A stretch of 64,000 nucleotides of DNA from Nothopassalora personata (taxonomy: Eukaryota; Ascomycota; Dothideomycetes; Mycosphaerellales; Mycosphaerellaceae): assembly GCA_033816765.1 (NCBI GenBank), contig CM066298.1, positions 1,798,001-1,862,000 of the forward strand, read 5' to 3'. Numbering within the stretch: position 1 is the first letter of the stretch; every line of letters starts with the position of its first letter. Shown one piece after another: positions 62,757 to 64,000 of the stretch. The position numbers and the translations under genes were made by a program. The notes below the pieces were generated by a model, which did not search any database, was not told the origin of the DNA, and saw only the letters and a list, made by a program, of their open reading frames with translations.

Positions 62757-64000
62757 TGTGGAATGAAAGTCGTAGCTTCGCGCCTTGTCTGCAGATGCAG
62801 ATCTTTGTGCTGCAACCAACTCACTTTTATAATGCCTTCAACGCAGTGTCCTCGGTCATCAGTCGTCTTCTGATTAGCCACGACCAGCGCATCTCGTCTA
62901 ATCTTGTCGAGAACGGATTTCATTCGCCCACGCTGCCTCGATCGGGGATTTCCGAACACATGGCAGACATGCATAGGCGTGTGCCAGAGAAGCCATCGGA
63001 GGGATGACCTGCAAGCTGATTGACCAGTGTCGTCTCCAACATGGTACCACATACTCCGCCAAACTCAGCTCCGAGTCACGAATCTTCCATCCTCGCAAAT
63101 TTACGGCCAATCTGGCCTGCAGATACCAGGCTCAAGCCATGGCCTCGGACATATTCCAAGCGAGAAAGAGAAGCGATTGGTCTGGAGCAAAGGTAGCAGA
63201 CCTGTGTGACCACAGCCCTGAGCGCCCGTCGAGCTTAAGAGAGTACCTGCTAGCGAACGGACATCAAAGGTATACCAGATATGAGTAACGCTGCAACCCA
63301 TGGAGCTTCGTTGAGGAAGACCAGCACCTGACGGCAAAGCCACCCGCCATGGAGCCTGAAGACCGAAGGACGAAATCCGGTTGCGAACTATAGGACCGTC
63401 GGTGATGCCAAGAATAGAGCTGGGGAATACCGAAGCGTACCAGAAGGAGGTGTCGATGGCTGACCACAAGGAAGCAGAGGCTGCTGCAGCGAAGCGAAAG
63501 ACAGGCTCGAATCGAGAACCATCTTAGCGGCTGAAAGACTTTTGCAGGGTGAAACATAGCGAATCATGTCATTACCATGTCTTCGATCATGTTCAGACCA
63601 ACTACCTTGCGATAAATTTGAGGTGAGCCCGCGGAGGCATGCACCACGAACGCGAACGGCATGGTTTGCAGGTCGCAGATTAAGCGTGGCACCGGGCACC
63701 TGGAAGCAGACACGAGCACAGGACTCAGACCATTGATCGACGATTGAATTGTTCTCGAACGCAGGATCAAACCATACTCGCCTGGATGATTTTTGTGGTC
63801 AGCTCGTCGGAGTCCGTTATGGCAAGGATCGTGACTGAGCGGCGTTGCGATCCGACAGACGCGGCTGAGCAGCCATACGACGCTCGCACACAACCTTATT
63901 GGGGTTACTTGACTCTCTCAGTCACAAGTGTCGTGGCCTCATAACCATACATCGTACTATCATACCATGGATTTGAATGCACTACCTAAGACCAGGGGTT
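62757..64000. other. Right end of window, no confident gene
   Basis: Frames up to 122 codons exist on the minus strand (63101-63469, 63388-63699, 63564-63893), but they overlap one another and carry no recognised motif. The 5' part is the peroxidase promoter. Confidence 0.45.

Noticed and set aside
62757..62819. Upstream start for the heme-thiolate peroxidase
   Set aside because: It would put 21 charged residues before a clear signal peptide. The internal ATG at 62756 fits a secreted enzyme.

Overview
The window looks like chromosomal DNA of a filamentous ascomycete (Pezizomycotina, probably Dothideomycetes). Protein-coding genes have short introns (48-111 nt) with GTRAGT-type donors and CTGAC/CTAAC-like branch sites. 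Long AT-rich blocks carry transposon relics full of in-frame TAG/TAA codons and are depleted in CpA/TpG, which is the signature of repeat-induced point mutation (RIP). Recognisable housekeeping genes are Sec61 gamma (SSS1), coatomer gamma (SEC21), a phosducin-like protein (PLP2 type) and the endocytic adaptor SLA2.

Layout. 1-5.7 kb: the 3' end of an acidic protein gene, SSS1, an ankyrin-like relic, a small secreted protein gene and a decayed BTB/POZ gene. 5.77-16.92 kb: an old, RIP-mutated Ty1/copia element with 176-bp LTRs and an ACCAC target duplication. It carries two younger insertions: a complete-looking 3.48-kb copia element with LTRs identical by eye that encodes Gag, protease and integrase but no reverse transcriptase or RNase H (8573-12052), and a solo LTR (12083-12431). 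16.9-35.5 kb: a gene-rich block with a BTB-like relic, SEC21, PLP2, a coiled-coil/RRM gene, a short Zn2Cys6 regulator, an isocitrate-lyase/PEP-mutase family enzyme, SLA2, a GPI-anchored Cys-rich protein and a cutinase. 35.54-48.08 kb: a nest of RIP-mutated transposons bounded by ~95-bp terminal inverted repeats and a TA duplication (Tc1/mariner type). It contains another copia element (38194-43824), Gypsy Gag remnants on the minus strand and the 3' half of a chromodomain Gypsy element with a tRNA-like antisense module. 48.1-64 kb: a transposon-truncated membrane-protein ORF, a GT32 glycosyltransferase pseudogene carrying many nonsense changes, a large coiled-coil protein, a stand-alone PKS-type thioesterase, a DHA14-type MFS transporter and a heme-thiolate peroxidase.

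How it fits together. The core genes act in the secretory and endocytic pathways (translocon, COPI coat, actin-linked endocytosis), but their adjacency is probably incidental. The thioesterase, the transporter and the peroxidase within about 6 kb could be remnants of a secondary-metabolism neighbourhood. No synthase is present, so this is inference only. Several single-copy genes close to the repeat blocks are interrupted by stop codons, as expected if RIP-type mutation reached beyond the repeats or if these were once duplicated.

The most unusual object is the young reverse-transcriptase-less copia element. It must have been mobilised by reverse transcriptase from elsewhere, yet it keeps an intact integrase triad, protease motif and zinc knuckle.
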